From assembly GCA_025345505.1 (NCBI GenBank), contig JANVCC010000010.1, forward strand, positions 40,462,660 through 40,526,659: a stretch of 64,000 nucleotides of DNA. The letters run 5' to 3'. Positions 62,805-64,000 of the stretch are shown piece after piece (the stretch's first letter is position 1; each line of letters opens with the position of its first letter). The DNA comes from Todiramphus chloris collaris (Eukaryota > Chordata > Aves > Coraciiformes > Alcedinidae). Under the pieces are notes generated by a model. The model worked only from the letters and a program-made list of their open reading frames with translations, did not search any database and was not told where the DNA came from. The position numbers and the translations under genes were made by a program.

Positions 62805-64000
62805 GCATCCAAACATACCTCCACTAGCTAATTCCTTCACTTCAAACCCCATGAACAATTTAGGATCTGATCAAAAGTACAGGTTCAGATGCAGCTACGC
62901 CAACTACCAGTACTGAAAATTTGTGCAAAACAACGAGTTATGAGGCCTTATGGGGTGACAGTCTGGGAGAGGAAAGTTTTCAAAGACCCACAGGTGTCAC
63001 TGGGGGCCACTAACTGCAAATCATCGTCCCTAAACCCACAACTTGCAAAGTGTTCTTCCTCCTCTAGCTCTTACAAGAAGAATGGACAGAAGAAATCCAC
63101 TTTTCTACTCCAAGGAGGTATCCAGAAGCTTTTGGACTTGAACGTTACCCACTGGTCTTTTTCTTCTTTCCCTCCCACTCTTGTCTTTCTCCTGCAATTG
63201 CATAAGGCTCCCTTTCTTCATAGGTCTTTAAGGCAACCATCTGAAGACTTTTTTCTCCACATTTCCCCTTTCTGGGAGCTGGAGTACATACAGTATTCGT
63301 CTGCAACAAGAGAATAGAGATGGGGTTCCCCCATGCTCTGCAGGCAGGCATTTTTCAGAGCTGGAATAACTTGAAGCCACAACCCCCAGCAACAGAAACC
63401 TGTGGAATATATTCTGTGTGGACAAAAACTATCCCTGCAGTGGTAGGTCTGGAATCAGTTGTAGACCTGTCAGTGCTGAAGCAAAGAGGTGGTGTGAGGT
63501 GGCTCACACACCAGTGGGACAGAGCAGAGCAGCATGTGTGGGGTGAGGGTGGAGAGTGAGTAGGGCAGAGCCAAATGCCGGCAACAGTTGCCATGCCACT
63601 CACACCAAACTCTACCTGTGCCTGTGAGCAGGAGATTATGACACAGCTCTGGCCGTGGTCGGGCTTCAAATGGGTCCAGCTTCCTGCAGGCTACTGGGGA
63701 ATCCTGCAGGCCAAACTCACTTATCAGAACCCGGGGGCTTGTAGAGCACTTGAGATTATGAATAAGGCACACAGGGAGGCTGATCCGTTTCAGCAGTGTT
63801 CCTTGTCTTTTTTGAGTCTTTTAATTGTATCTAAAATAGGGTCTGGGTGGGGGAGGAGGGGTGGGGGGGTGGCTGGGAAGTTTTCAGCCCCCCCGTCATG
63901 CATTGTATGCCCTTTCTTCCCTTTTGTCTGTCCTCACCGCTTGCATTACAAGCTCTCGGAGGCCGGGGCTGCCTCTTCTTATCCATGTCTGCGTACAGCA
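62805..64000. other. Unique end of the window, GC richer, no gene recognised
   Basis: A 142-codon plus-strand frame (62889-63317) and opposing frames of about 100 codons exist here. The former contains a serine run and resembles no protein I know. A G-rich tract at 63839-63877 could form a quadruplex. The last 100 bases are locally GC-richer, so the edge of a gene or promoter beyond the window is possible but not shown. Confidence 0.5.
63839..63877 (+). repeat. G-rich tract, G-quadruplex candidate
   Basis: Several runs of three to seven G separated by one to three bases (GGGTCTGGGTGGGGG, then AGGAGGGGTGGGGGGG and GGCTGGG), followed shortly by a C7 run at 63888-63894. It meets the usual G3+N1-7 pattern. 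In vertebrates such tracts are frequent near promoters, but none is identified here. Confidence 0.75.

Noticed and set aside
62265..62831. Long open frames on both strands (188 and 173 codons)
   Set aside because: They consist mainly of translated Ns plus the CTCTT array; no biological content.

Overview
The window looks like non-coding DNA from a bird genome. The case rests on the repeats: several CR1 non-LTR retrotransposon fragments with the bird-type 3' end (two intact tails of ATTCTATG-like units plus shorter or diverged ends on other copies), a degraded LTR closely resembling the common avian ERVL-type LTRs (starts TGTCCTGG, TATAAA box, ATTAAA signal, ends TTGACA), and scattered traces of an old CORE-SINE/MIR-like family. 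The base composition appears AT-rich and CpG-poor, open reading frames are short, and I see no bacterial gene structure, operons, tRNA, rRNA or CRISPR arrays. I cannot name the species.

Layout. 1-3.2 kb is unique sequence with one 37-bp tandem duplication. A plus-strand CR1 3' end follows at 3.2-3.5 kb. 3.5-16.9 kb is mostly unique, with a MIR-like trace at 4.1 kb, a well-spliced exon candidate at 5.76 kb, a decayed CR1 tail at 8.8 kb and an AT-rich cluster of TAATTA-like motifs near 15.4-15.7 kb. 16.9-18.0 kb holds an ancient antisense CR1 reverse-transcriptase fragment whose catalytic Asp-Asp pair is gone. 22.1-22.4 kb is a second plus-strand CR1 3' end. A MIR-like SINE split by extra sequence lies at about 24 kb, and a probable minus-strand solo LTR at 26.0-26.7 kb. 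CR1 copies on the minus strand lie at 31.1-31.5 kb, 36.9-37.7 kb (the longest, with a readable but frameshifted ORF2 C-terminus) and 60.1-60.5 kb (lacking its 3' end). The avian ERVL-type LTR is at 42.7-43.5 kb with a CR1 tail stub just downstream, and a further plus-strand CR1 is at 52.4-52.7 kb. A run of 400 Ns at 62.3-62.7 kb is an assembly gap bordered by a CTCTT microsatellite.

No protein-coding gene could be identified. The best hints of transcription are three plus-strand intervals (5761-5858, 54156-54324, 55391-55436), each flanked by good splice acceptor and donor signals, open in at least one frame, and compatible in phase when joined in order. They match no family I recognise and could be lncRNA exons, fast-evolving coding exons or chance. 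The window therefore reads as an intergenic or long-intronic stretch. I did not find a new biological system in it; the items most worth checking are the exon candidates, the 186-codon minus-strand ORF at 34.7-35.3 kb and the split SINE.
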